Positions 26,415 to 35,017 of a DNA stretch of 64,000 nt are shown here, piece by piece. The notes below the pieces were generated by a model. The model ran no database searches. It was not told the DNA's origin and saw only the letters and a program-made list of their open reading frames with translations. This DNA comes from Ruminococcus sp. AM36-2AA (lineage in GTDB: Bacteria > Bacillota > Clostridia > Lachnospirales > Lachnospiraceae), in contig NZ_QTYB01000002.1 in the NCBI RefSeq assembly GCF_003461955.1, positions 160,314 through 224,313 on the forward strand, in the 5' to 3' direction. Positions within the stretch are counted from its first letter, which is position 1; each line of letters opens with the position of its first letter. A program made the position numbers and the translations under genes.

Positions 26415-27188
26415 TTATTTATCATCCCCGGTAAGCCGAAGCACATCCCGGATCTCGTCCACATTCATATCCAGGATTACGGCGAGTTCATCGATGGTGA
26501 ATTTGGTGGTGTCGTCATCGTCTGTGAGCTCTTTTACCGCGGATTCAAGATTTTCTACCTTGGATACCAGATAGTCATCACGGAATTTCTGCTGGGTCTG
26601 TTCCTCGATGGCATGGAGGATTCCGCTGCGGATACGGCCGCGCATCCAGGCGTCGTTCTTCTGCTGGGGTTCTGTTTCCTTAAGAGCCGCCAGAAGGGCC
26701 AGATTCGCCTCCTGAATGAGGTCAGCCAGGTAAATCTCCTCACAGTTCAGTTCAGCGGCCATCTGGGCTGCCTGGGCCATGTAGAACTGGGTCAGAGCAC
26801 CTTCGGCAGCGGTGTCACCTTTTGCAAAGGCCTGGAAGAGGGAAGCAAGATCGTCGGAATCAAGCCCTTCCGGGGAAAAACTTTCCATATAATCGTTGAG
26901 GTAAGCCTGTTCCTCAGCGGTAAGGGCAGCGCGGGTACCTGGAAGTTCTTCTTCGCCTGCGGATTCGGATGAAACAGCATCCGCTTTTGCAGCATTGGCC
27001 GCTTCATCGGCACCTTCGATAGTGATTCCTTTTAATTTAAGATACTGCAGGATCTTTACAAGCTGTGAAGTGTTCAGGTCGGATTCATCGAAATGCTCAC
27101 GGATCTGCTGCTGGGAGAGCTGCTTGCCGTTCTCCTCTGCGATGGTGCAGATTTCATTGAGCTTCTGCTGAAATAACTTTATATCCAT
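26415..27188 (-). CDS. Sigma-70-like protein lacking normal promoter-recognition regions
   Basis: The protein has 257 residues. Residues about 22-55 resemble sigma region 1.1 (LSQQQIREHF, KILQYLKLKGI). About 105-175 resemble the sigma-2 core-binding part, ending in LADLIQEANLALLAALKE, the equivalent of the DLIQEGNLGL helix. The C-terminus (FTIDELAVILDMNVDEIRDVL) looks like a sigma-3 helix-turn-helix. The aromatic -10 melting segment and all of sigma-4 are missing, and a Glu/Ala-rich linker is present. It could bind RNA polymerase without normal promoter use. It starts at ATG behind AAGGAG and is divergent from the tRNA cluster. Confidence 0.65.
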   Translation of the reverse strand: MDIKLFQQKLNEICTIAEENGKQLSQQQIREHFDESDLNTSQLVKILQYLKLKGITIEGADEAANAAKADAVSSESAGEEELPGTRAALTAEEQAYLNDYMESFSPEGLDSDDLASLFQAFAKGDTAAEGALTQFYMAQAAQMAAELNCEEIYLADLIQEANLALLAALKETEPQQKNDAWMRGRIRSGILHAIEEQTQQKFRDDYLVSKVENLESAVKELTDDDDTTKFTIDELAVILDMNVDEIRDVLRLTGDDK

Positions 27189-27336
27189 AAAAACATCTCC
27201 TTAATTTTCCAGAATTTCTTCTTGACTTTATTATCAGGATTATGATACCATAAGCAAGTCGCAAATGACAGGAAAACCTTTGAATAGACGGAAAAAACGT
27301 GAAAAAAAGTTTTTTTAAAAAAATTCAAAAAAGGTG

Positions 27337-27365
27337 TTGACATTTGTAAAAAGCTATAATATAAT
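27337..27365 (+). promoter_or_regulatory. Strong promoter of the tRNA cluster
   Basis: A consensus TTGACA (27337-27342) is 17 bp from TATAAT (27360-27365). A second overlapping TATAAT is at 27355. It lies 75 bases before the first tRNA. Confidence 0.85.
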
Positions 27366-27439
27366 ATCACTTGTCGTCAGGCAAGAGAGAAAAGCAACAG
27401 CGACAAAAACTTAATAAAGACCATAAGTAAATGGTACAT

Positions 27440-27514
27440 CGGGGTGTGGCTCAGTTTGGCTAGAGCGCCTGGTTTGGGACCAGGAGGCCGCAGGTTCGAA
27501 TCCTGTCACCCCGA
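27440..27514 (+). tRNA. tRNA-Pro (anticodon TGG)
   Basis: The acceptor arms CGGGGTG and CACCCCG pair. The anticodon loop reads TTTGGGA in a CCTGG/CCAGG stem, and the T-loop is GGTTCGAATCC. No CCA is encoded. Confidence 0.95.
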
Positions 27515-27541
27515 CTGCTGTAAACTTATTACCGCAAGCAT

Positions 27542-27612
27542 GCGGGTGTAGTTCAATGGTAGAACACCAGCCTTCCAAGCTGGATACGTGGGTTCGATTC
27601 CCATCACCCGCT
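27542..27612 (+). tRNA. tRNA-Gly (anticodon TCC)
   Basis: The acceptor arms GCGGGTG and CACCCGC pair. The anticodon loop is CTTCCAA and the T-loop GGTTCGATTCC. CCA is not encoded. Confidence 0.95.
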
Positions 27613-27630
27613 TCTCTGAAAAGAGAGCAT

Positions 27631-27704
<74 letters not shown>

Positions 27705-27708
27705 TTGT

Positions 27709-27783
27709 GGTGGGTATAGCGCAGTTGGTTAGCGCGCCAGATTGTGGCTCTGGAGGCCCAGGGTTCGAATCCCTGTATCCACC
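27709..27783 (+). tRNA. tRNA-His (anticodon GTG)
   Basis: The acceptor arms GTGGGTA and TATCCAC pair. The extra G(-1) at 27709 faces C at 27783, as required for histidyl-tRNA identity. The anticodon loop is ATTGTGG. Confidence 0.95.
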
Positions 27784-27793
27784 CTTCGCCCAT

Positions 27794-27865
27794 TGGGCTA
27801 TCGCCAAGCGGTAAGGCACAGCACTTTGACTGCTGCATTCGCTGGTTCGAATCCAGCTAGCCCAG
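27794..27865 (+). tRNA. tRNA-Gln (anticodon TTG)
   Basis: The acceptor arms TGGGCTA and TAGCCCA pair. The anticodon loop is CTTTGAC and the T-loop GGTTCGAATCC. Confidence 0.95.
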
Positions 27866-27876
27866 TCCTTTTTTAT

Positions 27877-27949
27877 GGGGTATTAGCTCAGTCGGTAGAG
27901 CACTTGACTTTTAATCAAGTTGTCCGGGGTTCGAATCCCCGATGCCTCA
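27877..27949 (+). tRNA. tRNA-Lys (anticodon TTT)
   Basis: The acceptor arms GGGGTAT and ATGCCTC pair with two wobbles. The anticodon loop is CTTTTAA and the T-loop GGTTCGAATCC. Confidence 0.95.
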
Positions 27950-27952
27950 TTA

Positions 27953-27982
27953 GCGGAAAGCATTTGCTTTCCGTTATTTTTT
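27953..27982 (+). terminator. Terminator inside the tRNA cluster
   Basis: GCGGAAAGC and GCTTTCCGTT pair and are followed by ATTTTTTT. It stands between the Lys and Leu tRNA genes, so the Leu tRNA depends on read-through or an unseen promoter. Confidence 0.7.
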
Positions 27983-28017
27983 TACCATCAGACAGAGTGA
28001 TGGCAACAATTGAATAT

Positions 28018-28097
28018 GCGGATATGGCGGAATTGGCAGACGCGCTGGTTTTAGGTACCAGTGAGCAATCGTGCAGGTTCAAGTCCTGTTATCCGCA
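28018..28097 (+). tRNA. tRNA-Leu (anticodon TAG)
   Basis: The acceptor arms GCGGATA and TATCCGC pair. The anticodon loop TTTAGGT sits in a CTGGT/ACCAG stem. The longer variable arm fits the leucine class. The T-loop is GGTTCAAGTCC. Confidence 0.93.
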
Positions 28098-28104
28098 CTT
28101 ATTA

Positions 28105-28143
28105 AGAGATCTTCTGTAAATTTGATTTATAGAAGGTCTTTTG
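28105..28143 (+). terminator. Terminator after tRNA-Leu
   Basis: GAGATCTTCT (28106-28115) pairs with AGAAGGTCTT (28131-28140), followed by TTT. Confidence 0.7.
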
Positions 28144-28170
28144 TATTTTCAGAATAATACTCATAATAAA

Positions 28171-28204
28171 ATGCCACAGATGTATCGGTAATGATCTGTG
28201 GCAT
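28171..28204 (-). terminator. Terminator of the transglutaminase-like gene
   Basis: ATGCCACAGAT (28171-28181) pairs perfectly with ATCTGTGGCAT (28194-28204). The T-rich tail lies on the minus-strand side. Confidence 0.7.
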
Positions 28205-28232
28205 TTGGCTCTATAAAATTTTTTAAATCAAA

Positions 28233-29279
28233 TTACAATTTCTCCCCCTCATTCACTTCCTCAATAAACACCTTTCCTTCCGCCTGCTGCTCCACAAAGT
28301 GAAACCGGAGCACAGCCTGGGGCCAGTTGAGGGTGATGATGGCTTTTTTATCCCGGGTCTTTCCAGCGGTCTGGATCTGGTCTACGAGGTCGGAGAGGAT
28401 CTCACGGGTGAGATAACCGCCTCTCCAGTGGAACGTGAATTCTCGGCCTTTTTTGGCGGCCTGGAGGGCGCGTTTGTAGACGTCTTCCAGCTTGGTAAAG
28501 GACAGCTTTTTTTCGCGGTAGTAGAAGTGGCTTCCGTCGGGGCAGGAGGGCGCAGGAGCGATCAGCGGCTCATGGTCACGGAAGATATTTTTGTCATCCA
28601 GATTAAAATAATCGTAGCGGATGCTGACAGAACCGTCCTCGTTTTTGCCAAGGGTATTGTCGAAGGTGGCATCCAGGTGATAGTACTGTCCGTTAATCCG
28701 GACAATATTCCAGGTGTGGCGGTATTTGATCCCTTTTTCCGGATTGTTTCCGCAGATGGCGATGATACACCAGACACCGAGGGCATCGCAGAGCACTTTT
28801 ACAGATTTGGCGATTCCCTCGCAGACGCCTACGCCGTGTCCAAGAGGCCCGATGATCTCGTGGGAGTATGGCTTTTTCAGCTTGTCATAGCGGATGTTTT
28901 CGCAGATAAAGTCATGGACATATTTTTCCTTATCCCACTCGGAAAGCTTCATGGCAGGGCGTACAAGCTTGTCTACGCGGGCGCCCAGAGCTTTCTGGTG
29001 TTCCCGGATCTTATTCTTGTCAAAGATATATTCAGGGATCAGGATCAGATTTGGGGAATCTTTGTAATAGCGGTATTTGAACCCCACGGCCCAGAAGATC
29101 TCCGGATGATCCAGTCTCAGCTGGAAAAACACATCATAGAGCCAGTTTCCGTCGGTAGTGGGAACCTGTGGGATCAGAAACTCATCGGAAAGTTCCATAA
29201 GTCCGTGAAGCATTGCGCGGTACACGTTCTGTTTATCTTTTGGCATTCTGCCGTAATAATATTCTTCAGCCTGTTTCAT
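28233..29279 (-). CDS. Transglutaminase-like (papain-fold) domain protein
   Basis: The protein has 348 residues. The catalytic triad of the bacterial transglutaminase-like family is visible near residues 150-205: Cys in HGVGVCEGIAKS, His in YRHTWNIV and Asp in YYHLDATFD. There is no signal peptide, so it is likely cytosolic. The C-terminal 80 residues form an unassigned domain. Such proteins usually act as cysteine proteases or peptidases rather than crosslinking enzymes. It is monocistronic, and its substrate is unknown. Confidence 0.82.
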   Translation of the reverse strand: MKQAEEYYYGRMPKDKQNVYRAMLHGLMELSDEFLIPQVPTTDGNWLYDVFFQLRLDHPEIFWAVGFKYRYYKDSPNLILIPEYIFDKNKIREHQKALGARVDKLVRPAMKLSEWDKEKYVHDFICENIRYDKLKKPYSHEIIGPLGHGVGVCEGIAKSVKVLCDALGVWCIIAICGNNPEKGIKYRHTWNIVRINGQYYHLDATFDNTLGKNEDGSVSIRYDYFNLDDKNIFRDHEPLIAPAPSCPDGSHFYYREKKLSFTKLEDVYKRALQAAKKGREFTFHWRGGYLTREILSDLVDQIQTAGKTRDKKAIITLNWPQAVLRFHFVEQQAEGKVFIEEVNEGEKL

Positions 29280-29432
29280 ATATTTGAATTTAATCCGCCG
29301 TAGTTCTGAAATTTTGTTGTAATTCAGAATTCAGCAGAAACCCCTTTCTAAAAAATCAACGAAAAAATTATATCATAAAAGAATCATCAGAAGAAGTGCA
29401 GAGATAAAATGGAAGAAAGATTACGGAAAAAT

Positions 29433-29477
29433 AAAACATGCAGAGCCATCCCACAAAGATGTACCCTGCATGTTTTT
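29433..29477. terminator. Terminator of the ABC pair operon
   Basis: AACATGCAG (near 29437) and CTGCATGTT (near 29466) pair, with A-rich and T-rich flanks. It lies just after the leftward ABC operon. Confidence 0.65.
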
Positions 29478-29522
29478 TCTGCCTTGAAATATTTTTGCCC
29501 GGAAATAACCGGGAGGCCAGGA

Positions 29523-31424
29523 TTAGCCATTATACAGCTGATAATACCGGCCCTTCTGAGCAAGCAGCTCCTCATGGGAACCACGCTCGATGATACGTCC
29601 CTGCTCCAGGACCATGATACAGTCACTGTTGCGTACTGTGGAAAGTCTGTGGGCGATCACGAAGGTTGTCCTGCCTTCCATCAGCTTATCCATACCATCC
29701 TGTACCAGTTTTTCGGTACGGGTATCAATGGAACTGGTGGCTTCGTCCAGGATCAGGACAGGCGGATCTGCAACAGCTGCACGGGCGATGGAGAGAAGCT
29801 GTCTCTGGCCCTGGCTCAAGTTTGCACCGTTTCCACGGAGAAGGGTGTTATAACCCTGTGGAAGCCTGCGGATAAAACCGTCAGCGTTGGCAAGTTTTGC
29901 TGCGGCGATGACCTCTTCATCTGTGGCATCCAGTTTTCCGTAGCGGATGTTTTCCATAACGGTTGCCGTGAACAGGTTGGTATCCTGAAGAACGATGCCC
30001 ATGGAACGGCGAAGATCGTCTTTTTTGATCTTGGTGATATTGATGCCGTCGTAACGGATCTTACCTTTCTGAATGTCGTAAAAACGGTTCAGAAGGTTGG
30101 TGATGGTGGTTTTTCCGGCGCCGGTAGATCCTACAAAAGCGATCTTCTGGCCCGGCTGTGCATACATGTTGATGTCATGAAGAACAATCTTGTTGGAGTT
30201 ATAACCAAAATCCACATCCTCCAGAACCATGTCACCTTTCAGCTCGATATAATCCGTGGTACCCTCAGCTTTATGGAAATGTTTCCATGCCCAGCGGCCG
30301 GTACGTTTCTCGGATTCGGTGAGAACGCCGTTTTCCTCTTTTGCGTTGACAAGAGTAACGTAGCCTTCGTCCACTTCGGATTTCTCATCCAGAAGATCAA
30401 AGATACGTTTGGCACCTGCAAGGGCCATAACAATACTGTTGAACTGCTGGCTGACCTGGTTGATGGGCATGTTAAAACTCTTGTTGAAAGTCAGGAAGCT
30501 GGCAAGTCCGCCAAGAGTGAAGTTTCCGATGCCATTGATGGCAAGGATACCGCCAACCATGGCACAGATCACGTAGCTGACGTTTCCAAGCTGGGCAACT
30601 ACAGGCATCAGGATGTTGGCAAAACGGTTGGCGTTGTCTGCGCTGGCAAAAAGCTGGTCGTTCAGCTCATCGAATTTCTGGATGCTTTCGTCCTCATGGC
30701 AGAAGACTTTGACAACTTTCTGTCCTTCCATCATCTCTTCGATATAGCCGTTGACAATACCAAGGTTTGTCTGCTGTTCCAGGAAATATTTTCCGCTCAG
30801 GCCCGCAAGTTTCCGGCTGGCAGTCAGCATAATGGCAACCATAAGCAGAGTCACGAAAGTAAGCGGAACGTTGAGGATCAGCATACTTACAAGAACACTG
30901 ACAATGGTGATCACACTGGAAAGCAGCTGTGGGAAACTCTGGCTGATCATCTGGCGCAGGGTATCAATGTCGTTGGTGTAGATGGACATGATATCACCGT
31001 GTGCGTGGGTATCAAAATATTTGATGGGAAGTGTTTCCATTTTTGCAAACATGTCGTTTCGGAGGTTACGTAAAGTTCCCTGGGAAACATTGATCATGAT
31101 ACGGTTATAAGTATAGGTGGCAATAACACCGATGGCGTAAAAACATGCCACACGTGCGATTGCAGCAGTTAAAGGCCCGAAGTCCGGTGTATCTGCCTTA
31201 AGAAGAGGCGTGATATACTGGTCAATCAGGGTTTTCATGAACATGGTTCCCTGTACATTGGCAAGAACGCTGACAAAAATGCAGATCACCACGATCACGA
31301 TATGGATACTGTAGTTCTTAAAAATATAACGGGAAAGGCGTCCCAGAAGTTTTCCTGGCTGTTCCGGCGCTCCCATGCCTTTCGGTCCAGGACCACCCGG
31401 ACCTTTCATGTTCTGTTTTTTCAA
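29523..31424 (-). CDS. ABC exporter subunit, catalytically complete half (heterodimer partner B)
   Basis: The protein has 633 residues. A short Gly/Pro-rich N-terminal tail (KGPGGPGPKGMG) precedes six membrane helices. The ATPase domain has Walker A GSTGAGKTT, signature LSQGQRQ and Walker B LILDEATSSID with the catalytic Glu. About 30 extra residues lie between the membrane and ATPase domains. It overlaps its upstream partner by four bases (ATGA) and almost certainly forms a heterodimer with it. Multidrug or peptide export is typical of such pairs. Confidence 0.9.
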   Translation of the reverse strand: MKKQNMKGPGGPGPKGMGAPEQPGKLLGRLSRYIFKNYSIHIVIVVICIFVSVLANVQGTMFMKTLIDQYITPLLKADTPDFGPLTAAIARVACFYAIGVIATYTYNRIMINVSQGTLRNLRNDMFAKMETLPIKYFDTHAHGDIMSIYTNDIDTLRQMISQSFPQLLSSVITIVSVLVSMLILNVPLTFVTLLMVAIMLTASRKLAGLSGKYFLEQQTNLGIVNGYIEEMMEGQKVVKVFCHEDESIQKFDELNDQLFASADNANRFANILMPVVAQLGNVSYVICAMVGGILAINGIGNFTLGGLASFLTFNKSFNMPINQVSQQFNSIVMALAGAKRIFDLLDEKSEVDEGYVTLVNAKEENGVLTESEKRTGRWAWKHFHKAEGTTDYIELKGDMVLEDVDFGYNSNKIVLHDINMYAQPGQKIAFVGSTGAGKTTITNLLNRFYDIQKGKIRYDGINITKIKKDDLRRSMGIVLQDTNLFTATVMENIRYGKLDATDEEVIAAAKLANADGFIRRLPQGYNTLLRGNGANLSQGQRQLLSIARAAVADPPVLILDEATSSIDTRTEKLVQDGMDKLMEGRTTFVIAHRLSTVRNSDCIMVLEQGRIIERGSHEELLAQKGRYYQLYNG

Positions 31425-33172
31425 GCCGGATCACCTCCCTCGTCAAAATCACCGGCACCGCCGGTCTGTGAATTGAATACATCCTGATAAATGGCGTTGG
31501 TCTTAAGAAGTTCCTCATGGGTACCAAATCCGTTGATCTCGCCGTTGTCCATAACGATGATGCGGTCTGCATTCTGGATACTGGAAACACGCTGGGCGAT
31601 GATCAGCTTGGTGGTATCCGGGATCTCTTCTGCAAAAGCACGGCGGATTTTTGCGTCTGTGGCAGTATCTACCGCACTGGTGGAATCGTCCAGGATCAGT
31701 ATCTTCGGTTTCTTCAGAAGAGCACGGGCGATACAGAGACGCTGTTTCTGACCTCCGGAAACGTTGGAACCGCCCTGTTCAATGAAAGTATTGTATTTAT
31801 CCGGCATTTTTTCGATGAAATCATCAGCGCAGGCAAGCTGGCATGCACGGCGGCATTCTTCTTCCGTGGCGTTTTTGTCACCCCAGCGGAGATTTTCCAG
31901 AATGGTTCCTGAGAAGAGGACATTCTTCTGAAGGACAACGGAAACCTGGTTCCTGAGAGATTCCAGGTGGTATTTGCGGACATCGATGCCTCCCACCAGA
32001 ACAGAACCGTCCGTTACGTCATAAAGACGGCTGATCAGGTTGACAAGACTGGATTTGGCACTTCCGGTACCGCCGATGATTCCGATGGTCTCGCCGGAGC
32101 GGATGGAAAGGTTGATGTCTTTTAAGACCGGTTCTTTGCTGTCTTTCTTATAACTGAAGTTTACGTGGTCGAAGACGATGCTTCCGTCCGGAACTTTTGT
32201 TACCGGGTTCTCCGGGTCAGTGATATCAGAAGTATCGTTGATGACTTCCGTAACACGCTCGGCACTGGCAATACTCATGGTCACCATAACAAAAACCGTG
32301 GAGAGCATCATCAGGCTCATGAGAATGTTCATGCAGTAAGTGAGAAGGCTCATAAGCTCACCGGTAGTAAGCGTGCTGCCCACGATCATTTTTGCGCCAA
32401 GCCAGCTGATTCCAAGGATGCAGGCGTAAACGGTAAACTGCATCAGAGGCATGTTCATAACAACGATCTTCTCGGCACTTAAGAACATTTCGTATACTTT
32501 GTTACAGGCTTTCTGAAATTTGCTGATCTCGTAGTCTTCACGGACATAGGCTTTGACAACACGGACGGCACCGATATTTTCCTGGACACTTGCGTTCAGG
32601 TCATCGTATTTGCGGAACACAGTCTGGAAATATTTCGTTGCTTTCCGCATGATAAAGATCAGACAGGCACCGAGGAAGATCACCGCGATCAGATAAATGC
32701 TTGCAAGTTTGGCGTTGATGAGAAATGCCATGACCATGGCACAGATCAGGCTGGCCGGTGCACGGGTACACATACGCAGGATCATCTGATAGGCATTCTG
32801 CAGGTTGGTCACATCTGTGGTAAGACGGGTGATCAGGCCAGCAGTGCTGTATTTGTCGATGTTGGAAAAAGAAAAGGTCTGGATGTTGGTGTACATGGCT
32901 TTTCGGAGGTTTCTGGCAAAGCCTGTGGAGGCCAGTGCTCCGTATTTTCCGCCCATGACGCCGGACCAGAGTCCGCACAGGGCAAGAACTACCATAACTC
33001 CACCCATCCGATAGATATGGCCGATATTTCCGGCTTCCACACCCTTATCAATAATGGAAGCCATGGCTAGGGGGATCAGAGTCTCAAAGAGAACTTCCAG
33101 GATCATGAAAAAAGGCGTGAGAAACGAGGCCTTTTTAAACTCCCTGACCTGGGCCAGAAGGGTTTTGAGCAT
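31421..33172 (-). CDS. ABC exporter subunit with a degenerate ATPase site (heterodimer partner A)
   Basis: The protein has 583 residues and six membrane helices. Its ATPase motifs deviate in two ways. Walker A reads GGTGSAKSS, with Ala in place of the Gly before the Lys. Walker B ends in LILDDSTSAVD, with Asp instead of the catalytic Glu. The signature NVSGGQKQR is normal. This is the pattern of heterodimeric exporters such as BmrCD and TM287/288, where one composite site is degenerate and regulatory. It is the first gene of the two-gene operon. Confidence 0.9.
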   Translation of the reverse strand: MLKTLLAQVREFKKASFLTPFFMILEVLFETLIPLAMASIIDKGVEAGNIGHIYRMGGVMVVLALCGLWSGVMGGKYGALASTGFARNLRKAMYTNIQTFSFSNIDKYSTAGLITRLTTDVTNLQNAYQMILRMCTRAPASLICAMVMAFLINAKLASIYLIAVIFLGACLIFIMRKATKYFQTVFRKYDDLNASVQENIGAVRVVKAYVREDYEISKFQKACNKVYEMFLSAEKIVVMNMPLMQFTVYACILGISWLGAKMIVGSTLTTGELMSLLTYCMNILMSLMMLSTVFVMVTMSIASAERVTEVINDTSDITDPENPVTKVPDGSIVFDHVNFSYKKDSKEPVLKDINLSIRSGETIGIIGGTGSAKSSLVNLISRLYDVTDGSVLVGGIDVRKYHLESLRNQVSVVLQKNVLFSGTILENLRWGDKNATEEECRRACQLACADDFIEKMPDKYNTFIEQGGSNVSGGQKQRLCIARALLKKPKILILDDSTSAVDTATDAKIRRAFAEEIPDTTKLIIAQRVSSIQNADRIIVMDNGEINGFGTHEELLKTNAIYQDVFNSQTGGAGDFDEGGDPA

Positions 33173-33311
33173 AAAAAATCTCCTTTCTTTTACTGTTCAA
33201 AAAGATAGCACCCCTGGAAAAAGTTCCGGGCTGCTACAGAACAGATGTATTGTTCAGATACTATTATCGGGGAAAATATTTTTAATGTCAAGACAAATAT
33301 GTGTGAAATAC

Positions 33312-33340
33312 TTGACATAACATCCTTTAAGCGGTATATT
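33312..33340 (+). promoter_or_regulatory. Promoter of the DtxR-type regulator
   Basis: A consensus TTGACA (33312-33317) and TATATT (33335-33340) have 17-bp spacing. About 95 bases of leader precede the ATG. The rest of 33173-33311 probably holds the divergent ABC promoter. Confidence 0.7.
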
Positions 33341-33437
33341 AAAAGTTAATATTCACCTGTAAAATAGGGGCGAGAATGCAATTCAGATCCCTTTAGAGGG
33401 TCTATATAGAGTTAAATTTTTGTAGGGAGGATTTTAT

Positions 33438-33830
33438 ATGGAAATCAGACAGTCAGCAGAGGATTACCTGGAATCAATTCTGGTTTTATCGAAGAAGGGC
33501 GGCGGGGTTCGTTCCATTGATATTGCTACCAGACTTGGCGTTTCCAAGCCAAGTGTCAGCCATGCGATGAAGCTTCTCCGTGAGGACGGATATATTGCCA
33601 TGGACCGTTACGGTACTGTGACACTTCTGGAGAAGGGCGCAGAGATCGCCAACCAGATCTATGAGAGACACACCGTACTTGCCAAGATGCTGGAGGGACT
33701 TGGAGTTCCTGCGGAGATCGCACTGGAGGATGCCTGCAAGATGGAGCACGATATCAGCCAGGAGAGCTTTGAGAAGATCAAGGCGCATTATAATAACTTT
33801 ATTAAGAGAGACGAAGCAGCAGCGGAGTAA
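33438..33830 (+). CDS. DtxR/MntR-family metal-dependent repressor, probably iron-responsive
   Basis: The protein has 130 residues. The N-terminal winged helix includes IDIATRLGVSKPSVSHAMKLL, and a dimerisation/metal domain follows, without the SH3 domain of longer DtxR proteins. Metal-ligand positions by MntR alignment are D9, E12, H78, C100, E103 and H104. MntR has Glu where C100 stands, whereas DtxR and IdeR have Cys there, which points to Fe(II) rather than Mn(II). Candidate operators with TTAGT/ACTAA arms lie ahead of feoA in this window. Confidence 0.87.
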   Translation: MEIRQSAEDYLESILVLSKKGGGVRSIDIATRLGVSKPSVSHAMKLLREDGYIAMDRYGTVTLLEKGAEIANQIYERHTVLAKMLEGLGVPAEIALEDACKMEHDISQESFEKIKAHYNNFIKRDEAAAE

Positions 33831-33888
33831 ATGAAGTGACCGGCCAGTATCCACACGGGGCGGCAGTGAAAGCCAATGAAAGATAAAA

Positions 33889-33930
33889 AAGAAGTGCATG
33901 AGAAGCGTGATAACTTTTCATGCACTTTAT
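33889..33930. terminator. Bidirectional terminator between regulator and EamA gene
   Basis: AAGTGCATGAGAAG (33892-33905) pairs with CTTTTCATGCACTT (33914-33927). Confidence 0.75.
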
Positions 33931-33941
33931 TGTTTATCTGC

Positions 33942-34898
33942 CTATTTCGCAGAAGATTTCTCCGGCAGCTGTGCCAGGATGATAGCCGCGAACATGATGA
34001 CGCATCCAAGAAGCTCTTTTGCGGAAAGCTTCTGTCCAAGGATGACCCAGCCTGCAAGTACGGAGATACAGGATTCCAGGGAAAGAATCAGAGAAGCTAC
34101 CGTTGGATTGACATTTTTCTGGCCTACGATCTGCAAAGTGTAGGCAACGCCGCAGGACATAATGCCGGCATACAGGATGGGGAGCCATGCAGTGAGGATA
34201 GAAGAAATCTGCGGATGTTCCAGGACAAGAGCCGGGATCATGGACAGGATCCCGCAGACCAGGAACTGGATACAGGAAAGTTTTACTCCGTCTGCTTTCG
34301 GGGAAAAATAGTCAATGACCAGAATGTGCAGAGAAAACAGGAACGCACACACCAGCACCAGGACGTCTCCGAGACCAATGGAAAAACCGTCCGTGATGCA
34401 GAGAAGATAAAGTCCGATCAGTGCCATGACAACAGCTGTCCAGATAAAGGGACTGCATTTCTTTTTCAGGAAAAGTCCGATAATCGGGACAATGACAATA
34501 TAGCAGGCAGTGATAAAACCGGCTTTTCCCACCGTTGTATATTTGATGCCGAACTGCTGGAAGTTGCTGGCTGCAAAGAGAGCAATTCCGCAGGCGATTC
34601 CTCCGATCCAGAGGTCACGGGAGTTGTATGGAGAAGAGGTATCCGCATTTTTGGCGCCTGTTGCTGGAAATTCTGCTGCCGGGGAATCTGCCGCGGCAGA
34701 AGCTGTATCTTTGGAGCGGTTTAAGAGAAAGATCACCGGCACCAGAACAGCAGCACCGATCAGGGAACGGACGCCGTTAAAAGTAAAAGGACCTACATAT
34801 TCCATGCCTACACTCTGGGCGACAAAGGCGATTCCCCAGATGGTAGCGGCCAGAAGCAGGCAGAGAGAATTTTTCAGAGGCATTTTCTGTGTGTTCAT
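33942..34898 (-). CDS. EamA-family (DMT superfamily) transporter
   Basis: The protein has 318 residues with ten predicted membrane helices in two EamA repeats. Conserved pieces are ATIWGIAFVAQSVGM at the start and SLILSLESCISVLAGWVILGQ in the second repeat. An Ala/Asp-rich loop of about 25 residues lies after helix 2. The family exports amino acids and metabolites; its substrate is unknown. It stands downstream of argG on the same strand but behind a strong terminator. Confidence 0.88.
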   Translation of the reverse strand: MNTQKMPLKNSLCLLLAATIWGIAFVAQSVGMEYVGPFTFNGVRSLIGAAVLVPVIFLLNRSKDTASAAADSPAAEFPATGAKNADTSSPYNSRDLWIGGIACGIALFAASNFQQFGIKYTTVGKAGFITACYIVIVPIIGLFLKKKCSPFIWTAVVMALIGLYLLCITDGFSIGLGDVLVLVCAFLFSLHILVIDYFSPKADGVKLSCIQFLVCGILSMIPALVLEHPQISSILTAWLPILYAGIMSCGVAYTLQIVGQKNVNPTVASLILSLESCISVLAGWVILGQKLSAKELLGCVIMFAAIILAQLPEKSSAK

Positions 34899-34950
34899 GA
34901 TAAAAGAATCCTTTCGCGTATTATGTGGTCAAAGCGATATATAAGAAAAG

Positions 34951-34988
34951 ACCCCGGGGAACTTCAGATAGCTTCCCGGGGCATTTTT
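34951..34988. terminator. argG terminator
   Basis: CCCCGGGGAA and TTCCCGGGG flank a 10-base loop, with T-runs on both outer sides. Confidence 0.85.
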
Positions 34989-35017
34989 ATGATCTGTCGG
35001 AACCGTGTCCGGCAAAA

